Shown here one piece after another: positions 24,124-34,928 of a stretch of DNA of 64,000 nt. This stretch comes from Zanthoxylum bungeanum. Its lineage: Eukaryota; Streptophyta; Magnoliopsida; Sapindales; Rutaceae. The position numbers were made by a program, and so were the translations under genes. Within the stretch, counting starts at the first letter, position 1, and each line of letters starts with the position of its first letter. Under the pieces are notes generated by a model, which searched no databases, was not told the origin of the DNA, and was given only the letters and a program-made list of their open reading frames with translations. Location: contig SKCR01038876.1 of assembly GCA_019454045.1 (NCBI GenBank), positions 124,001 through 188,000 of the forward strand, in the 5' to 3' direction.

Positions 24124-24336
24124 CCGTTCGAACGTGTTATCAAACGCTATACGAACGTGGCCCTTCTGTTTTCCGTTCGAACGCGTTTTACAAACGCTAC
24201 TCGAACGCGCATGCATTTTGTTTCATCAAGTCTGGATCCGTTCGAACGCGTTATCGAACGCTATACGAATGCGAAACTTCTGTTTACCGTTCGAACGCGT
24301 TTACGAACGCTACACGAACACGCACACACTGAACTG
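24124..24336 (+). repeat. TTCGAA palindrome array, 5' LTR (4 units)
   Basis: There are four CGTTCGAACG palindromes, each followed by a shorter AACGCTA.ACGAACG echo, at ~55-60 bp spacing. A further cluster (TTCGTTCGAACG, GCGTTCGAACGG) is near the LTR start at about 22430-22490. Confidence 0.85.
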
Positions 24337-24911
24337 ATTCTGTCTCATCATATTCATGCATAATTGCCTATTGGTTGATCTTTCTTGTACTATGTAGCCA
24401 ATCATATTATTTGTATTCCTGCATTTATCCATTCTATGTGTTCTTGGGATGATATTCAAGCATGATTAGGCTGTTAGCATGTTATTTGGTTAATATGTTC
24501 ATGAGATAGTATTCAAGCATGATTAGGTTGTTCTTAGTTTTCCATGTCATATGATTGAGAAATGTTCATGAGATTGCCATGAGATGTTGCATGTTGTGAT
24601 GAACTTGTTGATGTATGCATGTGAATTTAGAAGCATGATATTCTTGGAAATAAGTGTTACTTAAACTTGATTAAATTATTACATAAATCCTTTCATTACA
24701 AGTGACATAAGTAATGGACCATTCCGAACCCAACGGTTTGAGGTCTTCCTTTGCGAGGGGTGAGTGCGGCCTTAAATCTCATTTTCCTGGCTCACACCAG
24801 GTGGCGACTCCATCATTCTCCGGTTTAGTCCCCCGTGGCTACTCCGTACTCCCGACCGGGTCGGGAGCCCGGGACAGCATGCGTCGGCCCAGATCCTGTG
24901 TCCCCACAGTC

Positions 24912-24929
24912 TGGCGACTCCACTGGGGA
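24912..24929 (+). promoter_or_regulatory. TatN primer binding site (tRNA-Arg)
   Basis: TGGCGACTCCACTGGGGA lies 3 bp after the LTR. It is complementary to CCA plus the acceptor and T-arm 3' end of a plant tRNA-Arg with a GACTCC... acceptor stem, the primer class expected for Tat/Ogre elements. Confidence 0.88.
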
Positions 24930-25937
24930 TAGAGAATCAGCCCTGAATATTATCTTGTAATGTTTGGATTTATGTTTTAATTGACCGTGTCTATAGTGGA
25001 TAAAATGGGGGTTTAATCAAAGGCATTTTAAGGCTAGGTAATGGTTTGGTGTCTTCCTTCATTCACTACCTTTCTAGAAGGAAAAGCTGTGTAGGCACCT
25101 ATATGGTCATCTACTCGTAGCCTATTGTGATGGACTAATTTGGAGGACTCGTTGTTTATTCCTGACACCAAGCGATAAGAGCCTAAGAGGCTTGGGTATT
25201 TAAGTGAGCCTCGCTCCACCTTCCCTCTGGGGAATCTACAACAGGAAATCCATTTGACAGTCTGTCACACACCATAGCTCATTGGCACGTACCTTAGTGT
25301 ATAAAAAAGGGTGCGCTCACTTGGTTGCTCGAACCCTTGATTGGGGAGACCTAGTTGTGGGCCATCTTTCGCCGATGAGAGCCTTTGTCTATACTCTTGT
25401 GAACCCACCCATAGACCAGGGTTGTATGGTTAAAGTAACAATTATTTCCTTGAGTATGTGCTTGTGGACCATCCTCATTTGGATGCAGTTGGACCATTGT
25501 CAGAAATGCGGACTTGCTGGGCCGTTTAAACTGGGGCAAGTTCATACCTTATGACCCTTGGGCCAAAGCTTCTGAAATGTTGATGGGCCATTCTGTAGAA
25601 ATTATTACTCTATGTTTGCATTATCTTTCTTTTATGCTTGTGCTTGGGAACATCATCGTTTGGATCCATTTGGACAATTTGTCATGAGATGTGAACTCGT
25701 TGGGCCATTTAAACTAGGACGAGTTCATTCCTATGACAGTTAGCCCAAAAGCTTCTAAAATGATAATGGGCCGACTTGTTTGATAATTTTAGTTGATTTA
25801 GTATGTTATATATGTTACATGAATCTCATGCACCCCATGCATACATACATCATGTTAACCCTTGTGTTCTGAAAGCCATCATAGATTCCCGTTGGGTTAG
25901 AAAAAAGGGAAGACTCACCAAAATACTGAGAACAGAC
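24930..25937 (+). other. TatN leader, non-coding
   Basis: This is about 1 kb between PBS and gag. It contains two related segments with GTTTAAACTGGGGCAAG (25525) and GTTTAAACTA..GCAAG-like (25705) cores and repeated TTGGGCCA motifs. No convincing ORF. Confidence 0.6.
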
Positions 25938-27166
25938 ATGAGTGAATCAGATATTGAGGTATCCCGGATAGATTAGTTGGAAAATGGTTTCGCCAAGATT
26001 ACTGAACAGTTGCAAGCCTTGACTACTGCCATGACAAATATGGCTGTGCCCCGTGCTGGGGGAAATTCTGAGAATGTGAGGCGTGATGAGCCTTCGAATG
26101 GGTTGGGGGATGATGTCCCCACTTTTGACGATGACATGGTAGAATATGCAACAGGCAGAGTGATTGGGTCTCAGGCAGAATTTCAGAAGCTTCGGGATCA
26201 TGTTGAAACAGTTACCCGTAAAATGAGGGGTAAGAACGAGGATTTGCTAGATTATGAGGCAATGACCTTCGGAGAACAGCTGCCAGCTCAGTTTAAAATG
26301 CCCGACATGGCCAAGTTTAATGGGAACGGATACCCGAGGGTCCATCTGCAGCAATATGTCTTAGTCATGAGTTCAATGGGCCTATCACAGCGCCAAGTCC
26401 AAAAGATGTTTGGGATGTCACTCGAGGGGGCACCTGTGGTTTGGTATCATAGCCTTAAGAAGAAGGTTAAGGAAGATTGGAAGGAACAAGCTGATTTTTT
26501 TCTGAAGCAGTATGTTACAGACTTAGAAATTGACTTGTCACTCCGTGATTTGGAGAACACTAAGCAGAAGCCGGAAGAAAGCTTCAAGGAGTATGTAGAC
26601 CGCTGGAGAAGCCAGCTTCTGAAAACAGACTCGGCCCTCTGAGAAGGACCAGATTAAAGTGATCATCAAGGGCACTAAGCCCTCGATCTACAGCAAGTTA
26701 AGGAGGATGACCTCCATGATTGCTGATTTCCGACAGTTGAGGGAAACTGTCATGGACATTGAAGAAGAGGAGGCGGAAAAAACCGGAGTTTTATGGCCAG
26801 AATAGAAGGAATTTTGGGGGACATCCTGAAGCCAAGTCTTCCAGTGCTGAGGTCACTGCCATCAGGAACAGACATTTCTCCAACTTGGGTAGACCTCTAT
26901 CAAAGGTGTTTGAGAAATTGAAGATGCAAGGACTCCTGAAACCCTTGGAACCTAAACCACTCCCCAGCCCTGTGCCGCACTACCTTGACTTGAACTTATT
27001 CTGTTATTTTCACCAGCAAAAGGGTCACGAAACTGACAACTGCCCCCGCCTTAGGCATGAGATCCAAGACCTGATTGACACCCACAAAATACCTGACCCA
27101 GAAAGAGAGCAACCCAGCACACACAGGAATCATCTACCAAATTACCACTCCGTCCCACCACCATGA
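25938..27166 (+). pseudogene. TatN gag
   Basis: The likely start is ATG at 25938 (MSESDIEVSRID) with an in-frame TAG at 25974. Then 222 open codons include YATGRVIGSQAEFQKL, LPAQFKMPDMAKFNGNGYP, MFGMSLEGAPVVWYHSL and EESFKEYVDRWR, the Retrotrans_gag pattern. A frameshift near 26640 is followed by the IKGTKPSIYSKLRR frame, and another near 26800 gives the C-terminal segment with a C-H-GH-C knuckle-like motif at 27002-27043 (CYFHQQKGHETDNC) and EIQDLID. This is capsid/nucleocapsid of the Tat branch with one stop and two frameshifts. Confidence 0.87.
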
Positions 27167-27612
27167 TCAACTTTGGCTTGCCTGAAACCTTTGTCCTCCA
27201 AATCCTCAACCACCAAGCTTCTCACATGGGGATAATGGATAATAACAATGAAAAACCAGAGGCTAAGGAAGAAGGCACTGCTGTTTCTCCAAGTTTATCT
27301 TGCATTTTTAATAAATACATTTATTTTGTTTGCTTGTTCGAACCTTTTCTCAACAATAATAAAGAAGTTCACTTCGCTTACTTGCCTGAATCTCAACTTC
27401 TCAACTTGCAAGATGAGTGCATGTGACAAAAGCATTCAATCTTGGTACTATGATACTCAGAACGTAGGGAATCCTCAGAAGAAGCAAGCAGAAAAGATAA
27501 GTTGGCCATTCAGAAATTGGGAAATGAAGACAGTGAGACTGTTAGACTTGGAAATGGAATGAGTTCACAGAACCAATTAGTACAGACAGATTGAAGCAGT
27601 ACTTTGCCTAAG
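27167..27612 (+). pseudogene. TatN pol deletion scar with integrase C-terminal end
   Basis: About 27540-27612 encodes, with one frameshift, the last codons of Tat integrase: VRLLDLE.. then EFTEP and DRLKQYF followed by a stop, matching the end of the TatA integrase. Everything from protease to integrase core is missing. The ~300 bp at 27167-27480 between gag and the scar resembles no retroelement domain I can recognise. Confidence 0.75.
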
Positions 27613-27821
27613 GAAAAGAAGACCGGGCTGTGACTAAGGGAATTGACCGAAGACCTAACCCAACGGGATAGGAAACTCATGCATACATGCATACACGTAA
27701 CACATTTTGCATCATTTTTTTGTGTTTGTTTTGTTTTATATTAACAGGTTTCGAAGAAAGAAAGAGAGAAAAGCAGCAAAGGCAAGCTAGTCAGAAACAG
27801 TAACAGTACAGTTTCAAGAAC
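27613..27821 (+). other. TatN post-pol linker
   Basis: It matches, in reverse orientation, the TatA linker at about 61620-61740 (CCTAACCCAACGG and CATACACGTAACA motifs). This confirms that the region after integrase is conserved between the two Tat elements. Confidence 0.75.
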
Positions 27822-28893
27822 GAATCCAGGGAATGAATCTCTCAGAATTTGAATGAATCCGGGAATGAATCTCTCAGATTTTGGAACGAATCCAGGGAAT
27901 GAATCTCTCAGAATTTGGAACGAATCCAGGGAATGAATCTCTCAGAATTTGGAACGAATCCAGAGAATGAATCTCTCAAGAATTTGGAATGAATCCGGAA
28001 TGAATCTCTCAGATTTTGGAACGAATCCAGGGAATGAATCTCTCAGAATTTGGAACGAATCCAGGGAATGAATCTCTCAGAATTTTGGAACGAATCCAGA
28101 GAATGAATCTCTCAAGAATTTGGAATGAATTCGGGAATGAATCTCTCAGATTTTGGAACGAATCCAGGGAATGAATCTCTCAGAATTTGGAACGAATCCA
28201 GGAATGAATCTCTCAGAATTTGGAACGAATCCAGAGAATGAATCTCTCAGAATTTGGAATGAATCCGGGAATGAATCTCTCAGATTTTGGAACGAATCCA
28301 GGAATGAATCTCTCAGAATTTGGAACGAATCCAGGGAATGAATCTCTCAGAATTTGGAACGAATCCAGAGAATGAATCTCTCAGAATTTGGAATGAATTC
28401 GGGAATGAATCTCTCAGATTTTGGAATGGATCCAGGGAATGAATCTCTCAGAGTTTGGAATGAATCCAGGGAATGAATCTCTCAGAATTTTGGAACGAAT
28501 CCAGAGAATGAATCTCTCAAGAATTTGGAATGAATCCGGGAATGAATCTCTCAGATTTTGGAACGAATCTAGGGAATGAATCTCTCAGAATTTGGAACGA
28601 ATCCAGGGAATGAATCTCTCAGAATTTGGAATGGATCCAGGGAATGAATCTCTCAGAGTTTGGAACGAATCCAGGGAATGAATCTCTCAGAATTTGGAAT
28701 GAATCTCTCAGATTTTGGAACGAATCCAGGGAATGAATCTCTCAGAATTTGGAACGAATCCAGGGAATGAATCTCTCAGAATTTTGGAACGAATCCAGAG
28801 AATGAATCTCTCAAGAATTTGGAATGAATCCGGGAATGAATCTCTCAGATTTTGGAACAAATGCAAGGAATGAATCTCTCAGAATTTTGGAAT
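27822..28893 (+). repeat. 34-bp tandem array in TatN
   Basis: About 30 head-to-tail copies of a 34-bp unit containing GAATCTCTCAGAATTTGG and a CGAATCCAG half. Variants (AGATTTTGG, CAAGAATTTGG, AATCCGGGAATG) recur in the same order every few units, showing a higher-order pattern. The array lies between the pol scar and the 3' LTR. Open frames inside it are by-products of the period. Confidence 0.92.
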
Positions 28894-29130
28894 GAATCCC
28901 GAGGGTCGAGGCCCACATAAGTATAAGTTTGGGATGAATCCCGAGGGTCGAGGCCCACATCAGTATCAGTGGGGGCGAGGCCCATATCAGTAGCAGTTAG
29001 GCGAGGCCCCCTCAGCATCAGTTTTGGGGATGAGCCCCAGGGTCGAGGCCCACATCACTATCAGTTTTGGGGATGGTCCCAGGGTCGTGGCCCACAATCA
29101 CTATCAGTTTTGGGGATGAGTCCTAGGGTT
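28894..29130 (+). repeat. Second tandem array in TatN (CGAGGCCCACAT units)
   Basis: Six to seven degenerate units of about 43-47 bp are built on GGGTCGAGGCCCACATCA and TATCAGTTTTGGGG. They match in type the CGCCCCCTGGGACTCATCC units of TatA near 61440-61560 (opposite strand). Confidence 0.85.
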
Positions 29131-29344
29131 GAGGCCATTGCATCAACAAGCCGAGAATGGCATCCAAGAATGGAAACACGGTTCGGGAATGGAACACATC
29201 ACAGCGGGTTCGGGAATGAACCAGGGGTCGCAGCACCTCACCACCCAAATCACTCAACACGTGGAAAGTCAAGTGGCAGTTGGCGCGCCAGGTAAGTGAA
29301 AATACATTGCATAACTTTGATAGGATTGTCACTGTGGCGGCGAC
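29131..29344 (+). other. TatN pre-LTR region with decayed polypurine tract
   Basis: The last bases before the 3' LTR are ACTGTGGCGGCGAC. TatA has AGTGGGGGCGAC at the same place, so this PPT has lost purine runs. No gene. Confidence 0.7.
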
Positions 29345-30681
29345 TGTAGGCACTGCATTTTTGCATATAAGTCCCTATGATGAGTCTCATTTGGAGACAC
29401 TACCTTTTAAGTCACGGAAGTCACGAGAAACAGACGTCGAAAGGGGAGATTCAGAATAAGTACGTCATCGGATTCATTTCACAAGTTCACTGTTTTCGTT
29501 CGTGCTGCGTTCGTTACTTCGTTCGAACGTCAATAAGATTACGGGCGTTCGTTCCGCGTTCGATGAGGCGTTCGAACGGTGTCGGTAATTCGGTTTTTGC
29601 TGCTAGCCTCACACCCAAGCCCAATTAACCCACCAAAGCCTATAAAACACATCCCAATTAATAAAACACATTTAAAACACATGGGAAATTAAATTAAATC
29701 TTAATTTAATAAATATTGAATTAAATAAAATATTTAAACCATTTACCAATTAATAAAACATAAAATATAATCATACCTAATTAAGACAAATCAAATATAT
29801 GAACTTCCTAACTAAACAAAATCACATACTAAATTAAAAAAGAGTCATGCCTAATTAAAATCAATCATAACCAATTAAAATATTTATTTCCTAATCTAAA
29901 CCAAATTTGTCCCCCATCAAAACCCTTGCTTTCTTGTCCAACACCAAATCAAATCCTCAATTTAATGCCAAATCCCTTCCTTATGAGACAAGGTGAAGCC
30001 CTAGCCATTCTCTAAATAAACAACACCTCTCCAAGGCATTCCCATCCCCGAGTCACGCCCATTACAAGAAAAGAAGCAAAGAATTTCCAACCCCTTCCCC
30101 TAGCTTATTCACAAAGAAACACCCAAGCTCATACACACAACTCACACGAAAAATCACAACACCCACAAGAAACACCCAAGCTTATTGACACAACTCTCCC
30201 TCACTCTCAATAATCGAAGATCACAAACCAAAGGCCTTGACCAAAACACATCCCGAACAGCCCCTTCACCTCATCAAAACAGCCCCCGAACCACACCATA
30301 ACACCACCAAAAATCACACCCAAAACAGTAGCCAAAACATCCCAAGAACAATAACTAAAATACAGCAGCAGAACAGTAGCAAAACGGCAGCGAATCGGAG
30401 TCAAAAGCAGCAGCAAAAGACAGAGAACGACGACTCCAAACGGTGAGACAACGAACAAGAGCAGTGAACCAGTGAACCGGAAGAGTTGCGGAGCATCCAC
30501 CCTTCCGACGATCGTGTGCCGTACATCCGAGAGGTGATTTAAAAGGTTAGACCTGAGGGTACTTTTCACACTCATCTTTTTTGATTTTTTTTATTTATCT
30601 TGATCATATTTTAATTATTTGTTGAATCTGTTTTGTGTATGAGTGTTGTGGCGTGGATAAATTGAAGAGTGTCAACTATCG

Positions 30682-30774
30682 CGTATATCGGATGGAAAAC
30701 CCGGACATAAATTTCATAGCCGATTCCAAATGGACGGTAGTATGATCTGTACTCGGGATAAACTCCACGTACCG
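30682..30774 (+). repeat. Conserved block, copy 4 (TatN 3' LTR)
   Basis: Same block as at 23616-23707, with small indels (GATGGAAAACCCGG, GGGATAAACTCC). Confidence 0.85.
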
Positions 30775-31190
30775 CTTGAGTAAACGACATTTCTTTTGTT
30801 TTGTGTTGCTTTGGTTTATTTATTTTTCGTCACTTGAATTATGCATGTTGCTTATATATGTATGATTCAATCGAGCGCATGGGCTTAGTAAGTGGAATGA
30901 AAGATCCCCAATGGGGAGGATTTAAAGCCCTTTACCACGATGTTTTGCCGCGCCGGTTGATGTGTGTTCGGTTGAATGCAAGATATGTTCAATCGGATAT
31001 ACTAAGTTTGATATGATTGTCTTTATTTTTATATGCATTGAGATAAGCCCATGGGCTTAGTAAGTATGATGAAAGGTCCTCTAATTGAAGAGGTTAAAAT
31101 CCTTTGCCACGATGCTTCACCGCGCCTCATATTTCGCTATTGCTTTTTTTATATATGTATTGCATCACATTTTATGCATCAGGTTAGTTC

Positions 31191-31600
31191 CCGTTCGAAC
31201 GCATTATCAAACGCTATACGAACGTGACCCTTCTGTTTTCCGTTCGAACGCGTTTTACAAACGCTACTCGAATGAGCATGCATTTTGTTCATCAGGTCTG
31301 GATCCGTTCGAACGCGTTATTGAACGCTATACGAACGTGAACCTTTTGTTTACCGTTCGAAATCGTTTTACAAACGCTACGCGAACGCACACGCACTTTC
31401 TTAGTCTTATCATGCATCAGGTCTGGTTCCGTTCGAACGCATTCTCGAACGCTACGTGAACGCATACGCACTTTCTTAGTCTTATCATGCATCAGGTCTG
31501 GTTCCGTTCGAACGCGTTCTCAAACGCTATACGAACGAGAACCTTCTGTTTACCGTTCGAACGCGTTTACAAACGCTACGCAAACGCGCACACACTGAAC
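31191..31600 (+). repeat. TTCGAA palindrome array, 3' LTR (7 units)
   Basis: Seven CGTTCGAA.CG units. A segment including ACTTTCTTAGTCTTATCATG and GCATCAGGTCTGG is duplicated here and absent from the 5' LTR, giving the length difference. Confidence 0.88.
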
Positions 31601-32173
31601 TGAGTCTGTCTCATCATATTCATGCATAATTGCCTCTTGGTTGATCTTTCTTGTATTATGTAGCCAATCATATTATTTGTATTCCTGCATTTATCCATTC
31701 TATGTGTTCTTGGGATGATATTCAAGCATGATTAGGCTGTTAGCATGTTATTTGGTTAATATGTTCATGAGATAGTATTTAAGCATGATTATGTTGTTCT
31801 TAGTTTTCCATATCATATGATTGAGAAATGTTCATGAGATTGCCATGAGATGTTGCATGTTGTGATGAACTTGTGATGTATGCATGTGAATTTAGAAGCA
31901 TGATACTCTTGGAAATAAGTGTTACTTAAACTTGATTAAATTATTACATAAATCCTTTCATTACAAGTGACATAAGTAAGGGATCATTCCGAACCCAACG
32001 GTTTGAGGTCTTCCCTTGCGAGGGGTGAGTGCGGCCTTAAATCTCATTTTCCCGGTTCACACCGGGTGGCGACTCCATCATTTTCCAGTTTAGTCCCCCG
32101 TGGCTACTCCGTACTCCCGACCGGGCCGCGAGCCCGAGACAGCATGCGTCGGCCCAGATCATGTGTCCCCACA

Positions 32174-33004
32174 GTTTCATAACACTGGGTGTTTTGTTTA
32201 CAAAGATGATATTGAGATATACATATTAGATGTGAATAACAATATTATATTTTGAATATAAATGAGTCTCAAATATATAACATGACAAATAAAAGGCTCA
32301 AACTGAGTAAATCAGATTAGACTTATTTTTGGCATTGTCGTATGAGACACATTAACAAGACTCGTATATCCACACTTTCGAAGAGTGGATACGTGGACAG
32401 ATTTGATCCTAATTCATATGTTGTCTGTGAATCTTGTTTATTAGGCAAAGTGCCTAAAACACCTTTTAGTGGTAAGGATGTACGTGCCACCGTGCTGTTA
32501 GCCCTCGTTCATGATGACGTATGTTGGCCTATGTCTAGCCAGGCTAGAGGTGGATATCAATACTTCATAACCTTACGGATGATGCATCGCGTTATGGTTA
32601 TGTGTATCTTATGAAACAAAAGTCGGTAACTTTTGAGAAATTCAAAGAGTTTCGACACGAATTAGAGAAAAACAGACCAGCAAAAGTATTAAAACATTAT
32701 GGCTGAGGAATCAAAAGAAGCATTTTGGATCTATAAAATTCATAAATGGATTAGGAGTAGTTCTGTTAGCAGCTAGGCTGGGCTACATCACAGGCTAAGG
32801 AATTACGGTCTCATCAATGATCCAAGTCTTTACTTCAACGATTTCATCTGATTCGTGAGATCATACATCGTGGCGATCTCAATATCAAAAGATCGTTTCA
32901 GATGATAACCTTGCATATCCGCTGATGAAAGCGATATCTCAGCATAAGTACGAGCGAACCATACATAGTTCAGGTGTTAGACACTTGAGTGATTGGCTAT
33001 AGGC
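32174..33004 (+). pseudogene. CopD pol remnant (pre-integrase, integrase, RNase H end)
   Basis: After the TatN insertion, CopD resumes with ITLGVLF. At 32333-32480 is the pre-integrase domain (FWHCRMRHINKTRIS, then YVVCESCLLGKVPKTPF), followed by integrase to ARGGYQYFIT and VTFEKFKEF near 32650. Sequence then jumps to RNase H (about 32700-32900: EAFWI, HLIREIIHRGD). The integrase first Asp region reads HDDVCWP. Integrase core and all of RT are deleted. Confidence 0.8.
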
Positions 33005-33016
33005 AAAGTGGGAGAT
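33005..33016 (+). promoter_or_regulatory. CopD polypurine tract
   Basis: AAAGTGGGAGAT directly precedes the 3' LTR start TGTGGACAATT, the standard copia arrangement. Confidence 0.88.
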
Positions 33017-34923
33017 TGTGGACAATTATGACCCATAGTATCACTATTTGTAAAAGACATGGTGTTCTTTGTACAAATTAACTATGTAACAAAGGAAATT
33101 ACTCTTTTATCATTTTGTAATTGGATTACCTGGATATATAAATGATAAAAGTCCTTATGATTAGTTCCGGATTAATAAGAAATGAGACAATATTAATCCA
33201 CGAAAGGTTTAATCATTAAATATCCCTAGTCGTAGTATTATCGAGACTGGACATCGATAATGCGAAATAGACTAGTATTACACTTGTACGCGTTATGGAA
33301 GCTTAACGGCACATTTCTCATATATTTAAGTATTGGATACTTATGCAAGTGTGATAGGAGGTTCTGTTAGCCGTTGGACCGGGAACAGCTTTGCTCTAGA
33401 TAGATCCCTCGGAATCCCATTGGTAGTATGACTATGTGTATATGGGAATCCGAATCAGGGTAGGTGTATATGGTCTTAACCTGAGGCTTGCATCGCTAAT
33501 ACTGCGACAATCATTATACTTTGGTTTTGGTCGTCCGGAGCTTTAACAGGTTCTGTGTACGCTTCTTTTGGGTATACTGAGAATCGTAGTGTGTTGGGTG
33601 TGATGTCAAGATGGAAGTATCACTTCAGTCATATGGAGATGATGATCACGCATGGATACAAAACTGGTACTCTTAAATGCTGCATCTATCGGGATAATAT
33701 GACTAGGTCATGATTATCCGATTACAGAGACTAGTTGCTAGTGATCCAATATATACTTCGTACGGGGCAGACACAATTCCAGCCCCAGGCCTAGGATGTG
33801 ACATCGGATACTGGATCGCAATACGCAATACTTCATATACTACGCCTGATAAAGATTGTATATTCTTCGTTGAATATTTCTGGAGAATTGGGAAGGCACA
33901 GTGCTTTGCTAGAAGTCAACCATGTCTTGTAAATCGGTAAGAATGTGGTACCAGGTATGTATATTTTTGGATAGTCTGATGACCGTATTTGCTGCCAACA
34001 TATCCATGGATCTTTTTGGTCGCTTCCCAAAGATTCACCAATGACATTTGACTCGAACAGAATTGATATGGGATTAATCATGAGAGAGAAAATTAATCTG
34101 GGATTAATTACGGCGATAAATTAATCAGGGATTAATTATCAAAGAGAAAATTAATCTGGGATTAATTGCGTCAAGAATTAATCTGGGATTAATTGCGTCA
34201 AGAATTAATCTGGGATTAATTCGACTAGAAGAGAGAACGCGATTAATTTGGAATTAATCGGCAAAATAAATTTAATAGTTAAATTGGATTTTTCTATTTA
34301 ATTTATTTATTTGGGCTAAAATAATATATTGGATATATTAATTGAATTTGGATTTCAACAAGGAATTAAAATTGGATTTTAATTCAAGCGAACGAATTAA
34401 TTTGGAATTAATTCGTAACTGACTTCCGTAATAATTTTACGAGGCATTATTATTTAATTAAATTGGATTTAATTACGTCGCAATGGAAAATTTGTTTAGT
34501 CGGATTAAACAAAATCGGGCCCAAAATGTGTTATATGAACCAACTTGAATTTTGAATTCAAAGTGGTGGGACCCACTAACTTACATCAACTTGACTCACA
34601 TCACTAATCATTTGTTGATGTAAGTGGTTGGATGCATTTAATGAACTTTTCAACACACTTAACTTTTGTTTTTTGGAAAATATAAAAGGCAAGTTGTTTT
34701 TGGAAAACATTAAATTTTATAAGACATTATTATTCACTATCTCTCTCTTTTTCTCTCCCATGGCCGAACACCTTGCTTCTCTTGGAGGGCAAATGAAGCT
34801 TCTACATCCTTTGAAATTTTTGAAATCTCAACCGAACAATGTAAGTAATTTTCGCAACTTATCTTTTATTTATTCACACAATAATCACGTTTAGAGATCC
34901 TTGGCATGTCTAGGACACTAACA
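33017..34923 (+). repeat. CopD 3' LTR
   Basis: It is 1907 bp, TGTGGACAATTATGACC...GGACACTAACA, followed by CATAA. It holds a tandem hairpin array (about 34050-34225), a TATA-like TATAAAAG at 34681-34688, and (CT)n before ATGGCCGAACACC at 34758. The same family occurs at 18436, 40717 and, inverted, at 53908-57071. Confidence 0.9.
34050..34225 (+). repeat. Tandem ATTAATC-TGG-GATTAAT hairpin repeats
   Basis: Five or so copies of an inverted repeat with 7-bp arms and a 3-bp loop, spaced ~25-30 bp. Fewer copies are in the solo LTR (41758-41830) and in the CopE LTR (about 55940-56025). Confidence 0.85.
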
Positions 34924-34928
34924 CATAA

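Larger units (their letters stand above)
22254..24908 (+). repeat. TatN 5' LTR
   Basis: It runs TGTAGGCACTGC...GTGTCCCCACA, 2655 bp. A clear TATA box lies at 22925-22933. Downstream are the TGAGGGTACTTTT motif (about 23480), the 92-bp block, two diverged copies of a ~150-bp unit around GCATGGGCTTAGTA (23810 and 23980), and an array of TTCGAA palindromes. Transcripts would start near 22955. Confidence 0.93.
22254..32173 (+). mobile_element. TatN: non-autonomous Tat-type Ty3/gypsy element
   Basis: This 9.9-kb unit has a 5' LTR (22254-24908), a PBS complementary to tRNA-Arg, a leader, broken gag, a scar with the last codons of integrase, two tandem arrays, and a 3' LTR (29345-32173). The 5-bp target duplication GTTTC at 22249-22253 and 32174-32178 is perfect. 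Protease, RT, RNase H and nearly all of integrase are missing. It shares LTR, gag-distal and pre-LTR features with TatA at the right end of the window, which could represent the helper family. Confidence 0.93.
29345..32173 (+). repeat. TatN 3' LTR
   Basis: It is 2829 bp and collinear with the 5' LTR. The 174-bp excess is accounted for mainly by expansion of the TTCGAA array (31191-31600, seven palindromes against four). It ends CCCCACA followed by the target duplication GTTTC. Confidence 0.93.
18436..34923 (+). mobile_element. CopD: Ty1/copia element with nested TatN
   Basis: It has a 5' LTR (18436-19349, truncated), leader, gag, protease, [TatN], a shortened integrase, the RNase H end, a polypurine tract and a 3' LTR (33017-34923). 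The target duplication CATAA is intact on both sides. Both LTRs begin TGT(T)GGACAATTATGACC, a family seen in four copies in this window. RT and most of integrase are deleted. Confidence 0.9.

Noticed and set aside
24124..24336. tRNA genes or Pol III B-boxes suggested by GTTCGAAC motifs
   Set aside because: No A-box, anticodon arm or cloverleaf around them; the motif is a simple palindrome in an LTR array.
24018..24363. Three overlapping ORFs of 104-117 codons in different frames of the TatN LTR
   Set aside because: They overlap each other in LTR sequence, and the corresponding region of the 3' LTR has a different unit number; long frames come from the CG-rich palindrome array.
28153..28341. 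Short repetitive ORF (NLSEFGTNP-type peptide)
   Set aside because: It is a by-product of the 34-bp period; neighbouring units shift frame and contain stops.
27822..28893. Possible CRISPR-like array because of regular 34-bp repeats
   Set aside because: Units are directly contiguous with no unique spacers, and the array is inside a plant retrotransposon.
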